The notes under the pieces: model-generated
Seen by the model: the letters and a program-made list of their open reading frames with translations, nothing else
The model's database searches: none
Told to the model about the DNA's origin: nothing
Assembly: GCA_026545765.1 (NCBI GenBank)
Contig: CM048843.1
Location: forward strand, 14,971,200 to 15,035,199
DNA: 64,000 nucleotides
Reading direction: 5' to 3'
From: Plantago major
Lineage: Eukaryota; Streptophyta; Magnoliopsida; Lamiales; Plantaginaceae
In this document: positions 1 through 16,083 of the stretch, piece after piece
Position numbering within the stretch: position 1 is the stretch's first letter
How the letters are laid out: each line of letters begins with the position of its first letter
Translations under genes and position numbers: made by a program

Positions 1-248
1 TTAGCAAAGGAGCAAGTCTCCTAGGAAACGTCTTTAGATAATTTATATAGAGACGGACCTATATTGTCAAGAAAATCATTGATGCTATTAATCAAAACGT
101 CTATGTTTTCAACATTGGTGTTTTTTCATATTACAAAAGTATTCATTTCGTTAACAACATAGACGTCTTGATTGATAACATGGATGATTTTCTTGATAAC
201 ATAAGTTCGTCTCTATTTATAGACCGTCTCTCATGAGAATTTGTGTTA
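1..248. repeat. Long inverted-repeat MITE in the kinase intron (left edge may lie outside)
   Basis: The two halves (about 1-110 and 145-248) are imperfect inverted copies around a short centre. Both carry ACGTCTATG and TCAAGAAAATCAT in opposite orientation, and the ends read TTAGCAA and its complement. It lies in the intron before the first kinase exon seen here. No target duplication can be shown because the left flank is missing. The superfamily is not assigned; Mutator-like foldback MITEs look like this. Confidence 0.55.
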
Positions 249-337
249 GCAAAGTGGGGTATAGAGTTTAATTGCCAAAATTGGATATGACTAGCTTTAA
301 GTGGGATGACAAAAATGGCAAAATGACGGAGGAAGTA
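249..337. repeat. Possible remnant of a Stowaway-type MITE end
   Basis: The stretch ends in TGACGGAGGAAGTA, close to the GGACGGAGGGAGTA end of plant Stowaway (Tc1/mariner) MITEs. No partner end is visible; it would lie left of the window. This is a weak call. Confidence 0.25.
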
Positions 338-450
338 CATGTGTATCCTTTTTATTCATTTATTTTTACTTAAAGGAGGCCGTCATGATCCACTTCTTGC
401 TTTCTTTTGCTAGCATCTGTTTCTCACAAGTTCCTCTGTTTGGGTTGCAG

Positions 451-4383
<3,933 letters not shown>

Positions 4384-4800
4384 TCACTATACGCCACCGA
4401 ATTAAGTTTCAGCGCGTTGATGTGCTCAGTTTTGGTCTTGAACAGTTAAAAAGCCTCGTTGGAACTACTTCAAGTTTATGGAGCGGTTCGTAGAGGTATG
4501 ATGAATGTCTTCCTAAGGCCTAATGAACTACTTCTATAGATGACATATCCGTCTATAAGGGGGAGAGAAAGATTGCGAAATGTTTATTGCCGGTTAGAGA
4601 AAGACAAGTTTGTAGATCGTTTTTCTATGTGCTAAGTTGCGTAAATGAGTATGTTTGGACTCCGAAAAGTTCATCCTTGGGCTGTGCTAAGATGTAAATT
4701 GTTGCAATTTTACTTTTTTGTATAATCTTGGAGATGATGATTTGGAGTTTCGAAGTGTTTTTGTGTTGTAATGGTTTCTCTCATTTTCCGAGTGGAATAG
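4384..4800 (+). other. 3' UTR and flank of the kinase gene
   Basis: AT-rich sequence after the kinase stop. No further coding exon is seen. The 3' end is not marked clearly. It ends at the left target duplication of the SINE. Confidence 0.45.
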
Positions 4801-4992
4801 TTTTTTTTTTTATTTAGAATCACTGTTGCAATCATTTCATATTCAAATCAACTACTCCATAAATTATTACTCGATTTATCGACCATTACAAATGAATTAA
4901 CTGTTACAATTACAATACAGTAGAACACACCCTACACTTGACGGGATTTGAACCCATAACCTCTGGGTTATGGCACCCCAGCCTAACCAATA
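4801..4992 (-). mobile_element. tRNA-derived SINE
   Basis: Read on the minus strand it starts TATTGGTTAGGCTGGGG (pol III box A), continues to GGTTCAAATCC (box B), then about 120 bp of AT-rich body and an A-tail (the T run at 4801-4811). It is flanked by an 11-bp duplication with one mismatch, GAGTGGAATAG (4790-4800) and GAGCGGAATAG (4993-5003). The tRNA-like part does not form a proper tRNA: position 33 of the anticodon loop is not U. Confidence 0.72.
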
Positions 4993-5003
4993 GAGCGGAA
5001 TAG

Positions 5004-5516
5004 TTTATCATATGCAACATAATTTACCCCATACTCTAAAGCAGTTCCCATCGACCTTTTTAGAGGGGTCACGTTGTGTCGTGGTTGAAAAGTCATTAAA
5101 TCCATGAGTTATTAAGAAAATGTGTGTGAAACCCCGAAGCCATTATTCTTTAGTGCATCTAAGGTATACGGTGTTAGGTGCGATTATACGTTTATGTTTT
5201 CTTACTTGAAATAATGCCAAAAAAAGAAAAAAAATCAAATTTATTAAAAATATGTTCAAAACCCATGAAATTTTTATAAAGTCGGCACAATACCCCTTGA
5301 CATTAATATTAAATATACATGATGCAAACACATGTTCTTCGGGTGGACTTGTGTCTAAAGTTTCCCCATTCCAAAATAAATGGAAGAGTGGAGAAAATAT
5401 GGGTTTGCATCATAAGAATCTTAGGGAGTTTTTCACAAATTTTTAATAATTTAAATCTTGTTTAATTAATTTGAACTTTGAAGTAGTAAGAAAATATAAA
5501 CTAACATCCATAGTAG
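5004..5516. other. Intergenic, with a diverged extra arm of the foldback family
   Basis: No gene seen. About 5085-5235 is related to the left arm of the neighbouring foldback: it shares GAGTTATTAA, GTGTGAAACCCC, GTGTTAGGTGCGA and GTTTTCTTAC in the same order. The rest is AT-rich. Confidence 0.45.
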
Positions 5517-6250
5517 TTAAATGCACAATACCCCTCTGAGTTATTAATAATGTGTGCGAAACTCCCTTGAGTGCACGAAACCCTCTGAGTTAATAAATTA
5601 GTCCATGAGTTATGAAAAATGTACATGAAACCCTCGAGTTATTAAAACATGTGCCTGAAACCTCCTCAGCCGTTATTTTTTTTATAGCATATGAGGTACG
5701 CTCGTGTTAGGTGCGACTAGGCATGTTCTTTTACGTTTTCTTACTCCAAATTAATGCGATTAGGTGGATTGGTCATTCTTATTTTCAGTTTAATATCTTT
5801 TGACTTCACTTTTTTTTTTTTTCCGTTTACATGACTAATAATGAACTGGTATATGTTGATTTAACCAGGAAAAAAGTAGATTTTTATTATTTTTAATAGC
5901 TCAAATTTTAGTTTATTTTAATAATTTCAAAAAATTGGATTAACGAGTCCAACTGCACACTATACACATTCATCATTTATATTTATATTAATATAATATG
6001 GGTATTGCAATGACTTTATAAGAATACCATGGAATTTGTCGCATATATATAATAACTATGGGTTTTTTTTTGCATTGATTTGGTGTAAGAAAACGTAAAC
6101 AAACATCTATAATCGCACCTAATGAGAGTGTACCTCATACACTCCAAAAATAACCGAGCCGGGGAGGGGGGGGGGGGGGGGAGTTGGGTTTGTGCCCATT
6201 TTTAATAACCACATTATTAATAACTGAGGAGGGTGTTATGCATTTAACCC
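5517..6250. repeat. Foldback element with long inverted arms
   Basis: The left arm (5517-5765) and right arm (6070-6250) are inverted copies. The outer ends read GTTAAATGCACAATACCCC and, in inverse, GGTTAAATGCATAACACCC, followed by TGAGTTATTAATAATGTG in both. The right arm contains a G homopolymer near 6165-6183. The centre (5770-6070) is AT-rich without a coding frame. No convincing target duplication was found, so the superfamily stays open. Confidence 0.6.
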
Positions 6251-6387
6251 CACTAATACAAGCATACCTTACACGACTTAAAAATAATGGTCGGCGGTTT
6301 GTACAAATTACTTAATATCTCGAGAATTGAAATATCCAACTTGAGTATCCTCAAACATCACTAGATGAATCATCTGCAGAGCACTTG

Positions 6388-6490
6388 GGCTTTGCTCTCT
6401 TCGTCAGAACTGAACTGATTTGAATTGTAGTATAAAAAATAACTAAGCAAAACTGAAATTAATGAGTTTTTAGATAAAAAGAAGAGAGCC
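6388..6490. repeat. Degenerate Tourist-like MITE
   Basis: Inverted relative of the MITE at 3213-3330: it shares AGAACTGAACTGA, TTGTAGTATAAAA and the end AAGAAGAGAGCC. It is flanked by TTG on the left and TTA on the right. The left end is damaged. It lies about 140 bp upstream of the PUR2 TATA-like box. Confidence 0.55.
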
Positions 6491-6631
6491 TTACCCTATC
6501 CAACAAACCTGGAAAAACAGGTGTTCATCACAAGCCGATATCCTTTTTTTTTGAAAAAGAAGCCCATCACCAAGTAGACATCAACGAATCATCATATATA
6601 CTTGTATATGCGAATTACCAATTCGTAATTC

Positions 6632-6640
6632 TCTATAAAG
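6632..6640 (+). promoter_or_regulatory. Probable PUR2 TATA box
   Basis: TCTATAAAG lies about 140 bp before the PUR2 start codon, a normal plant distance allowing for a 5' UTR of roughly 100 bp. Confidence 0.4.
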
Positions 6641-6774
6641 CGAAGTCCGCTTTCCATCATCAAAATGAAGCTTCGTTAGCGCGATCAGGGCAGAAAACCT
6701 ACGGGAACCTGGTTCTCTCTCTGTTGTGTTGTAGCTTTTGCCGCTCGTCTTCTTCTTCTCCGACCAAAATAACC

Positions 6775-9700
6775 ATGGCCTCCATATCTTCTCCCTACAC
6801 CACCTATGCCGCACTTGGCCGTAATACCAATCATTCTAATTTAAATCATCTTTCTTCTATCTCATCCACAACATTCCGTGCTTTCTTCACCAGTGCTTCC
6901 ATCAATTGGGATAGCTTCACCTGCAAATCTGGAACAAATGTTGATCATATCAATTTTATTGGTCGAATTTACAGAGCCGATGGTGTTGCTGCTCGTTATA
7001 ATCAATCGGCGTTGCAGGTTCGTAATAGCCTTGCTTCTGATAATGGGGCCTACTCCTCTCCTTCTGGTAATTCAATTCTCACAATTTCCATTATTTTCGT
7101 TTCAATGCCCGCATAAAATTTTGTTATTGTAGACGCTGATTGAATGTTAGAAAAAGGGACTTTTGAAATGTTGAGAATTGAATTTTTTATTTTTTCCTCT
7201 GAGATTGATTGTTACCTGTTCCCAATTTGATTTTGTTTATCAGAAAGACTCCACCTTCGAGACCTATAAGTGATCTAGTATGTTTCACTTACAATGATGA
7301 TGTGAGTAAAGGACTGTGTGCAAAAATTAGCATTATTGGATGATTATATGAGGTATAATGAGACTTAATTGGGTGTTTAGTGAACCTGGTGGGTGTTTGC
7401 CCTTTTCGAAAGATTATGAGAAATAGGGATTCTAAGTGATTCTCTGGGAATGAACTAAATAGTTGATTGGAAAAATCAAAGTATTTTAATATGGAGATTA
7501 TCTGGAAACAATTTTCTGGTAATGCTTCTGCGAATAAGCAAGTGAGATATTGTATAAGTTTTGAATAAGCTATCAGTTTCGATGAGATTTTGCAAGCATG
7601 CACTAATAGCATGGGTCATAGTGAGATATCAAATTTACAACCTACTTTGTTTATTCCACTAAAGCTTGTTGGTAGTTCAGATACATCACTAATTGTTATG
7701 TTATACATTCAAGTTGTACTCTTCTTGTCATTTCAGTGGAAAGGGTCTCTGTGTTGGTTATTGGAGGAGGGGGGAGGGAGCATGCGCTTTGTTACGCACT
7801 GAAACGATCTCCATCATGTGATGCCGTGTTTTGTGCACCTGGGAATGCTGGAATTTCCGGCTCAGGGGATGCAACTTGTATACCTTATGTTGATATCACT
7901 GAAAGCTCATCAGTGATTCGTTTTTGCCGTGAATGGGGAATTGGCCTAGTTATAGTTGGACCGGAGGCTCCACTTGTTGCTGGTCTTGCTAATGATCTTG
8001 GTGAGGCTGGGATTCCTACTTTTGGGCCGTCTTCTGAGGCTGCTGCATTGGAAGGTTCAAAGGATTTCATGAAGCAATTGTGTGACAAATACGCAATTCC
8101 AACTGCCAAGGTTTGTAAAATGTTGCTGGATCATAGCTTTGTTTCTTCAGCTTGTGTGAGGTCTTTGTAAGTGCTGCTTATAAATTTGTGTGTGTTGGAT
8201 TTTCTTAGAGAAATCGCCTGAAACGCTCGACTCTAATCTCCATGCAATGCTTTCCATTGTAGTCCCATGATTCTAGAGTTTCCTGCCCTGGTTAAGCCAG
8301 ATTTCACATTGTGGTCGAAATATTTGATTGAATGCCTAATATGGGGCAGTTCCATGATTCTAGAGTTTCCTGCCCTAGTTAAGCAAGATTGCACATTGTG
8401 GTCGAAATTTTTTATTGAATGCCTAATATGGGGCAGATCTCACTTACTATGAACATGATTTTGAGGCTAGACACCTTCTGATGTTTTTTGTAGCTCTCTT
8501 CTTATCCAAACTCGTGTGCTTTTGCAGTATAAAACGTTTACAGACCCATCATCTGCAAAAGATTATATCAAAGACCAAGGTGCTCCAATCGTTATTAAAG
8601 CAGATGGTTTAGCTGCTGGCAAAGGAGTTATTGTTGCCATGACATTGAACGAAGCATATGAAGCAGTTGACACGATGCTTGTTCAAAATGTCTTTGGCTC
8701 TGCTGGTTGTCGTGTCATTATTGAAGAGTATCTTGAAGGCGAAGAAGCATCATTCTTTGCTCTAGTAGACGGAGAGAACGCCATAGCTTTAGAATCTGCT
8801 CAAGACCATAAACGAGTCGGTGATGGTGATACTGGACCAAATACCGGTGGAATGGGGGCCTATTCCCCAGCCCCAGTGTTGACGAAGGAACTCCAGTCTG
8901 TTGTAATGGAGTCTATAATTCAACCTACGGTTAAAGGAATGGCTGCAGAAGGATGCAAGTTTGTTGGTGTTTTATATGCGGGACTTATGATTGAGAAGAA
9001 ATCTGGATTACCTAAGCTGATTGAGTACAATGTCCGGTTTGGAGATCCTGAGTGCCAGGTCAGTCCTTGTTCATTTGCTTAATGGTAGTTTTGAATCTAA
9101 GATCCTCATACCGTGTAGTGTATGACATATTTCCATAATACATGAGGCCAATATCAAAAACAAATCATTACCCCTTGGCATATGATTGTATGGATTAGGC
9201 ATCTGGATATTTTCAGTTTATCATGGATTAAAAATCTCGCCTTCGGTATATAATTCAGATTCATGAAAATTTGGAACATCATGGGATTTTCTGTAATGTT
9301 TCGGAAATAAAAATGAAAACTACATTAAGGAGAATTCTTTTGAACCGCCCTAAAGAGTTTTGAGAATTGCATGTAGATTTCGAATGGATCATGGATGAGT
9401 TGAAGAACTTGATACTGAGCTGATTCTGTAATCTTTGGCCAGTTTTACTTGACTTTTAAACCATGGGGAGTAATATCTATTTTTTCAAGATGGTGAAATT
9501 TTAAGCAAAATTTTATGATCATGGATCAAAATCGCTGAGTTACGTGTTGGAATTGCAGGTTTTGATGGTTCGATTGGAGTCTGATCTGGCACAAGTTCTC
9601 CTCGCAGCTTGCAGAGGGCAGCTACGTGACATAACTCTCGACTGGTCTCCTGGCTCCGCCATGGTAGTCGTAATGGCCAGTAACGGGTACCCTGGAAGCT

Positions 9701-9966
9701 ATACAAAGGGAACCGTGATTCAAAACCTTGAAGAAGCAGAGGCCGTGGCCCCAACAGTTAAGGTCTTTCATGCTGGTACGGCCGTTGATCAAGACGGGAA
9801 CTTCATTGCCACGGGTGGTCGTGTACTTGGAGTCACGGCTAGAGGTGCGGATCTCGAAGAGGCTAGAGATCGAGCGTACCAAGCTGTTGAGCAAGTTAGC
9901 TGGCCTGGAGGATTCTACAGAAGAGATATTGGATGGAGAGCTCTGCAACCTGTAAGTAAAGACTGA
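6775..9966 (+). CDS. PUR2: Phosphoribosylamine-glycine ligase (GAR synthetase), plastid-targeted
   Basis: ATP-dependent joining of glycine to 5-phosphoribosylamine, step two of de novo purine synthesis, in plastids. Exons 6775-7066, 7737-8110, 8528-9058 and 9559-9966 join in frame to 534 codons plus stop, the usual plant length. Residues 1 to about 97 are Ser/Thr/Asn-rich, like a transit peptide. The GARS N domain opens with [15 protein letters not shown]. The ATP-grasp domain has [46 protein letters not shown] and [10 protein letters not shown]; the C domain has TGGRVLGV and DIGWRAL. All expected motifs are present. Exon 4 ends ALQPVSKD-stop. Just before this lies a perfect GTAAGT donor (9952-9957), so an alternative last exon is possible. 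Intron 2 carries an 87-bp tandem duplication. Confidence 0.95.
8265..8438 (+). repeat. 87-bp tandem duplication in PUR2 intron 2
   Basis: Two copies (8265-8351 and 8352-8438) with a few mismatches. Each begins CCATGATTCTAGAGTTTCC and ends near CTAATATGGGGCAG. It is intronic, so there is no coding effect. Confidence 0.85.
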
Positions 9967-10391
9967 AGCCATGTCTAGTAGGGTGACTTAGGATGTCGAG
10001 TCATACAACAATTTTGTATTATCAAGTTTTTTTCCCTAATGAATTTGTATTTTGTATTTTTCGATTTCTACAATCTTGTCTATACATTATTTTTCTCCCG
10101 GAAATGCTTCGTAATTGTGTTGTGTTTCAACTAAATTTGTGTTGTGTTTCTACAAAATTTTTTTTACAAATTTTGTATTTTTCGATTTCTACAATTTTTT
10201 TTTTTTGAGCAAGCAGATCATAATTGTGTTGTGTTTCAACTAATTGATACGATTCGCTACCTTTGATTTCGTTCTGTTTCGGGGAGATTTTATACATATG
10301 ATATGTCAATACATATTATCTCCCTCAACACTTCAAAGCTAAATGGAATAATCAATTGAACAATAAATGATAGATGAATGTTTAGCATTAC
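9967..10391 (+). other. PUR2 3' UTR/flank with an imperfect direct duplication
   Basis: T-rich. TTTTTCGATTTCTACAAT recurs near 10056 and 10176, and TAATTGTGTTGTGTTTCAAC near 10112 and 10221, giving an imperfect duplication across 10050-10245. It ends at the CACTA element. No gene is seen. Confidence 0.5.
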
Positions 10392-12049
10392 CACTACTAA
10401 AAACATTGATTTATCTAACAACCAAAAACGGTTGATTATAATGAATTTATGTTGGTTATATGTCATAACCAACAGAATATTGTTGAATACAACTGTTGAT
10501 ATCGTGAGTTTACAGTAACTACAACTAATAGTCCACAATTGTCTGTTGACTATTATCATCTCACGTGCAATACTTATTAACCAACATAAAGGAGCTGTTG
10601 GTTATCATATGTATACGTATTTGTATTCGAAATATAACCGACAGCCCTTTGCCAGTCATTATATGCGTACAAAATACGTACAACACACATAACCAACGAG
10701 ATCACTGGTTATCTATGATTTATGTATGCTAATTAATTAATATACAATACATTTAACTTACGGTTTGCTGTTGATTTTGCCAAAAGAAAGAAAAAAAAGA
10801 AAAAAAAATGCATTTGAAGAGAAATGTCTTGCCATTCCATCTCTACAACTTATGTTCTGTTTGCAACAATTTTCTACCAATCCATATTTTGTAATAATGA
10901 TAAAATCATGTTTTCCTTGAGAAAGTAAAATGCATTTCCTCATAGGCATTAAACTTACGAAGAAGATTCATACAAAAATACAAAAACATAAAATACAAAC
11001 AAAGCCATCTAGTCTAGGAATACAAAAACATCACCAAAAGCAAAATATATAAGACAACACCATCTAGGCAAAACACCAATGCCTTCACTACTAGAAACAC
11101 ATTATTAACTAAATTATGCACGACTATTACCGGCACAAAAAATATGAAAAGAAACGAGTGGGAAAGCTTTCTTCATATGGAACGACGGCGGACCGAAAGC
11201 TAAGTTTCACCATGCTCGTCTCGTTAATTATTCTACCCAATCTTCGCCTTCAAGATCTCAAGACAACAAAAAAATGCAATGGGCCTTCAAAGCTCGAATC
11301 ATCACCACTGGCACGACTCGAAAAGGAAGAGACAAGGGATCAAAGTTCCGTTCAATGGCTGCATTATGAGGTAGAAATTGAAGTTTGGCAGTGTGGGAAT
11401 TAATGGTGTGGATAAGGAAGAAGAAGATATGAATCTTTACCCTATCTCTCTGAAGAATAGGTTGTTATATAGAATTTGAGATTTAATATAATCAATAGGT
11501 TTCTGTTGGTTATATAAAACAATTAGCGGCAATTGAAAATTTGGGGCAGTTTGAATGAAAAATTTTGAAATTTGAAATAAAGTTCATCCTGATAACCAAC
11601 AGTTCACTGTTAATGATTTGTTTGTTATTGTTATTTTTAGTACCCTGTTGGTTATATAAAAAATGTTAGAGGGAACTAAAAATTTGTAGTAGTTTGAATA
11701 AAGTTTTGGGGGCTTTGAAATTTTGCAAACGATAACCAACATGTATACGTGAGTTTTTTTTTCCAGAAAGGTACAATCATTTTTTTTTATCTACTATATA
11801 TACTATATTTTGTATAAAAAGGTATGTTTTAATTATATGTTTGCTAAATTAATATAATAAAAATAAGAGGAATTAATTGCGATTAACATAAAATAAAGTG
11901 GTCTAGAAAGTTTCTACAACAATTCTAACACTTTTCCAACAAATGTTCTTCATAAAATACTTGTTATTATCCAAATAACATATTTGACATTTTTCATTTG
12001 CAAAATATGAAACTTTTCATTATATATTTGCAAATTATCCCCAGAACTT

Positions 12050-15000
12050 TACTAGTATACTTTAAAGTGTTCCAATGATCTCGAAAATGATTATACAATT
12101 TTCCTAAATATACATGACATTTATATTATTAATTTATACATAATAAAATATCTCAAGTGTCGTAATTGCTTCCTTTGGTAAATTGTAATTTAGTACATGT
12201 ACTTTAATTAATTATAAGAACATATCCAGATGTTCCAATTAATTACATATAGACTTTCTAAGTCTAAATGTGAATGAATCAAACATCATTCAAAGTACTA
12301 ATGAGGTAGAAATCCCATGTTATACCTCATCAAGTCCCCACTATACTAGTGAGGTTACACTCCCGGAGATGTAGAATATCTTATTCGATCAATCGAATAG
12401 TCCATTGATGATAGTAGCAGAATACCCGCGATTATATACAAACTTGTTAAACTGTATATACATATATAAGATCCTACACAGTTGACTCGTAATACAAATA
12501 TAGATAAAATTGTTGACCTTATTTCATTTACCTATTTATCCATGATACCATTGGTTCGATACAAGAAGTCCATATTCCATTTAAGGCAAGTTGAACTGAG
12601 GACCTCGACTTGTAATCCCAAACCAACTTAGCATGGCAGTCTAACTTTTATCCTTATCTTACCAAGTAGTGAATCCAGTACTTTCACACACGTTCCAGTC
12701 TACGTGAAACTAAGTAACCCAAGTAACTAATTAGACCGGTTTCACTTGATGGAGAACACTCCCTAGAAACTTAAAGTTAAATAGCGCCACATATTAATCC
12801 TTCCATGTGAAGACTAGTTAAGATCCATCGCATCTGATCATCGGTGTCGATTATAATATTGGGCCAATCACTTTTTGGATGAAGAAAACTTTCTATTCCC
12901 AAAACACAATACGTACAACGCCGATCAAACGTGATCCAGGCAATCAAAGTGACCAAAACTCCAACATGACCAGACTACACACAACTGGACTCAAAGGTAT
13001 TGGGTACAATACCCCCAATAAACCTTTTACATGTTCAGCCCTATACAAAATAACACGAATGATTCCATCAACCAAATTTCCATCTAACTGCTGTCGTCGA
13101 AATATATTGCAGTTTCGACTATTCCATATTGAATACATCGTCTCAACTATAGCTAGCCGTAGTAAACGACTACGAAAACTTTTCCCCTTGGCATTATCAA
13201 TTATCCATTGTAATTCATGTGACCAGCCCACTGGTATATTCACTAAATTTTCATCCATCTCAGCACCTGCTGCCATATTCGACAAGTCTCCACAAATTCA
13301 ATAAAAACAAATGATCCATGGATTCCCTCAAACCACAAAAAGAACAAATCCCATCAGTTTGTACTCCAAATCTCGCAATTCGATCTTTTGTATAGCCAAT
13401 CGATTTAGACACCCTAGCCAAAGTGTAAAAATAGCTCGAGGCCGCGCCTTATTTCCATAGAAAAATTTCCTACAAGCTATCATTGGCTTAACCCCTCGAA
13501 AATGCATATAAACTTTGCGAGTAGCATATTAACCTTTCATAGTAGCATCCCTCCAAGCTGTTGTAACAAACAATTCATCTCTATACTTGAAAATGACTTT
13601 CAAAATCCAAGAGCAATGAGAAGCATGTTGGAAGGAATAAATATTCTACGCCTGTTGCTTTATGTGATAAGTGTGTATCCACTTTATCCATAAATTGTCC
13701 GATTTGTTACACAAATTACACAACATCTTACCAATAGTTGCTTTATTCCATTCCACAAGTACAATGAAATTGAGCCATCCAGCTAATATAGGATCACATA
13801 GACGCTCCTAAGCCATTGCGAGCCTTCTTACTAACAATATCACCACTAGTCCACAAGAAACTACAACATAGAGCCTCAATATGCATGATTTCTTTCTTTG
13901 GAAGAGGGAATACCTGCATCCAATAATTAACAATGGAAAATAATACACTTTTAATAAGTTGACTTCTCCCGGCATATAAGAAAGTAGCCTGGTGCTCCAA
14001 TGTCGAATCCTTTGTATAAGATCTTATCAATCAAAGGCATATTTACAGTAAGTTTCTTTGTCACCAGGGGTACGCCCAAGTATTTAAATGGCATAATCCA
14101 CTCAACAAATCCAGTTGCATCCATTACCAGTTGTCGAACATGTGCTTCAACACCACCAAAATATATCCTAAACTTAGTAGGACTCGCCTGCAGACCAGTA
14201 GTAGTCGAAAAATCTTTGAATTTCTGCATCATCAACCTCACTGATCCCACATCTCCCCTTATAAATAATAATAGGTCACCCGCAAAACACAAGTTCGTAA
14301 TATGTAATCTCTCATATTTAGGGTGAAAGTTGAAGTCAGGCATGAACTTAAGTTGTTGCAGATTCCTATGTAAGTATTCCATTACGATTACAAACTGAAG
14401 AGGAGATATCGGGTCACCTTGGCGCAACCCTCTCTTTGCTCTCATAGCTGGGAAGGAACACCATTGATTGAGAACCTCTAGGAGACTGTCTTGACACATA
14501 CAAGGATCTAGTTCACAAATCTTTGAGGGAAATCCAACTCACTTAAAATAGCCTCCAACGCAGGCCATTCAACCGAGTCATACGCTTTTTGCACATCGAT
14601 TTGAATCATACAACGAGGAGAAACTCCTTTCATTAAACCTTATTGAACAGTATTAGTTAGTGAATACGCGCTTCTCGTCATGTCCAGTCATATATGGTTT
14701 ATCATAGAAACCATACAAGTGTAATTCATGTCCGATCACTGGGGATCGCTGACTAGGATAAGTCAGCCCACTAATTTGGCCGAGGATTACATAAACACTT
14801 TATCCTCATATCCTAACCCTAAGGATTTGATATCGTTGTTGACTAATTTAATGGACATCATCCTTGCAAGTGTAATCCACCGTATACTTCTCATGTATAC
14901 TAGATTGAAGGTCGCATGATGATCATTTAGATTTCAAGATATATGTCTACCTGTCTAATCTCATATGTAAATGCAGAATAAACACATATGCAACGAATTT

Positions 15001-15313
15001 AAACAATACGATTTGTTTTATTTCAGCTACCGAAATACGGTTTATTACAATCGATACTTGCTCTACGGGAATAACTCTAACAACATTCTCCCACTTGCAC
15101 TTAGAGTGCATGAGTTTCAATCCCATATATAGCCTTCACATGCTTCTCAAATTTCTTGATCGCCAAAGCTTTCATTAAGGGATCGATCATGTTTTCATCA
15201 AAGGAAATCTTATCGATTTTGACTCTCTTTCCAGCAACGAATTTCTGGACCAAATGGTACTCATGATCTATATGTCCAGTCTTCTTGGAGTATTTTGGTC
15301 GATTTTGAACCAA
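12050..15313 (-). mobile_element. Fossil Ty1/Copia LTR retrotransposon fragment, interrupted by a LINE
   Basis: At 15101-15313 (minus) is the tail of a Copia polyprotein (KTGHIDHEYHLVQKF, IDPLMKALAIKKFEKHV). It is followed by a GTGGGAGAA polypurine tract and an LTR beginning TGTTGTTAGAG near 15085. LTR-like sequence runs to about 14640 and probably continues at about 12050-12870 beyond the LINE. Only the 3' end survives; it is a broken, old fragment. The far limit is approximate. Confidence 0.5.
12872..14640 (-). mobile_element. LINE (L1-type) fragment, minus strand
   Basis: Minus-strand frames give reverse-transcriptase blocks in order: IQIDVQKAYDSVEW, RGLRQGDPISPLQF, CFAGDLLLF (catalytic FADD read as FAGD), PFKYLGVPL. 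The zf-RVT region (YGNKARPRAIFTLW) and C-terminal tail (VETMYSIWNSRNCNIF) follow. The 3' UTR resembles that of the plus-strand LINE at 16084-18108 and ends in a short A run near 12872. It is 5' truncated with several frame breaks. It seems to interrupt the Copia fragment. Confidence 0.75.
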
Positions 15314-16083
15314 TTATTGTCTGACTGAGCTAGGTGGCTAGCTAGCTTGTCAACGAATTGTTGGCTAGCTAGCTAGTAAAACTAACATAGATCCTTCCAC
15401 AAACATGCAAACCAGAAAATTCAAAACTTCTAATAAACTAAACTCATATATCTTTGAAACGGTATAGGTCCTTAGGCTTATTTTTGTGTGAGTGAAACCA
15501 TAAATTAGGTAAACTTTATTCCGATATATGACAGTAAAAAAATGTCATGCGTTTAATAAATTGTATACTGCGTGTAACATTATCTAACCAAAATTTTGAA
15601 ACACATTAAATTTATACATAGTGTTCCATACTAGTAATACCTTTACATAGTGTCCCATACTAGTAATACATTTTTTTTTTTATTTATAAAATACGCATAG
15701 TTCATCAGTAAATTGGGGATTTAGGTTAGTTTATTTAGATAATTTACATAGACATGTTAATTATACTTCATCTAATTCGTAAAATAAATAGCGTATCGGA
15801 TTTGACGCACCATACTTATACCGTATAATAAATTAATGTGTTTTATTCTTATTTTCAAATATTTCACTTCAATCAGTTAATTATATTTCATCAATAACCA
15901 ACAATAATTCGTACAATATATAAATTAAGCGTATTTATATACCGTATGATAACATAATCTACATAAATATGTTAGTTATATATATGACCCCATCCATTCT
16001 TTGACTTACGAAAAGTTAGTTGTTATTTATATAATCAATAACCAACATATATATGTGAATTATCAATATTCAAAATTCAATAT

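Larger units (their letters stand above)
6251..6774 (+). other. PUR2 5' flank and 5' UTR
   Basis: Non-coding. It holds a degenerate Tourist MITE (6388-6490), a TATA-like box (6632-6640) and the presumed PUR2 leader. Nothing else is recognised. Confidence 0.5.

Noticed and set aside
4930-4992. A tRNA gene on the minus strand
   Set aside because: Boxes A and B are present, but the anticodon loop is wrong and the sequence continues into an A-tail between target duplications, so it is a SINE.
11116-11403. CACTA transposase fragment
   Set aside because: The 95-residue frame shows no TNP domain motif, so no function was assigned.
14728-14919. A host gene inside the CACTA element
   Set aside because: The short frame lies in LTR-like sequence of the Copia fossil and has no family match.
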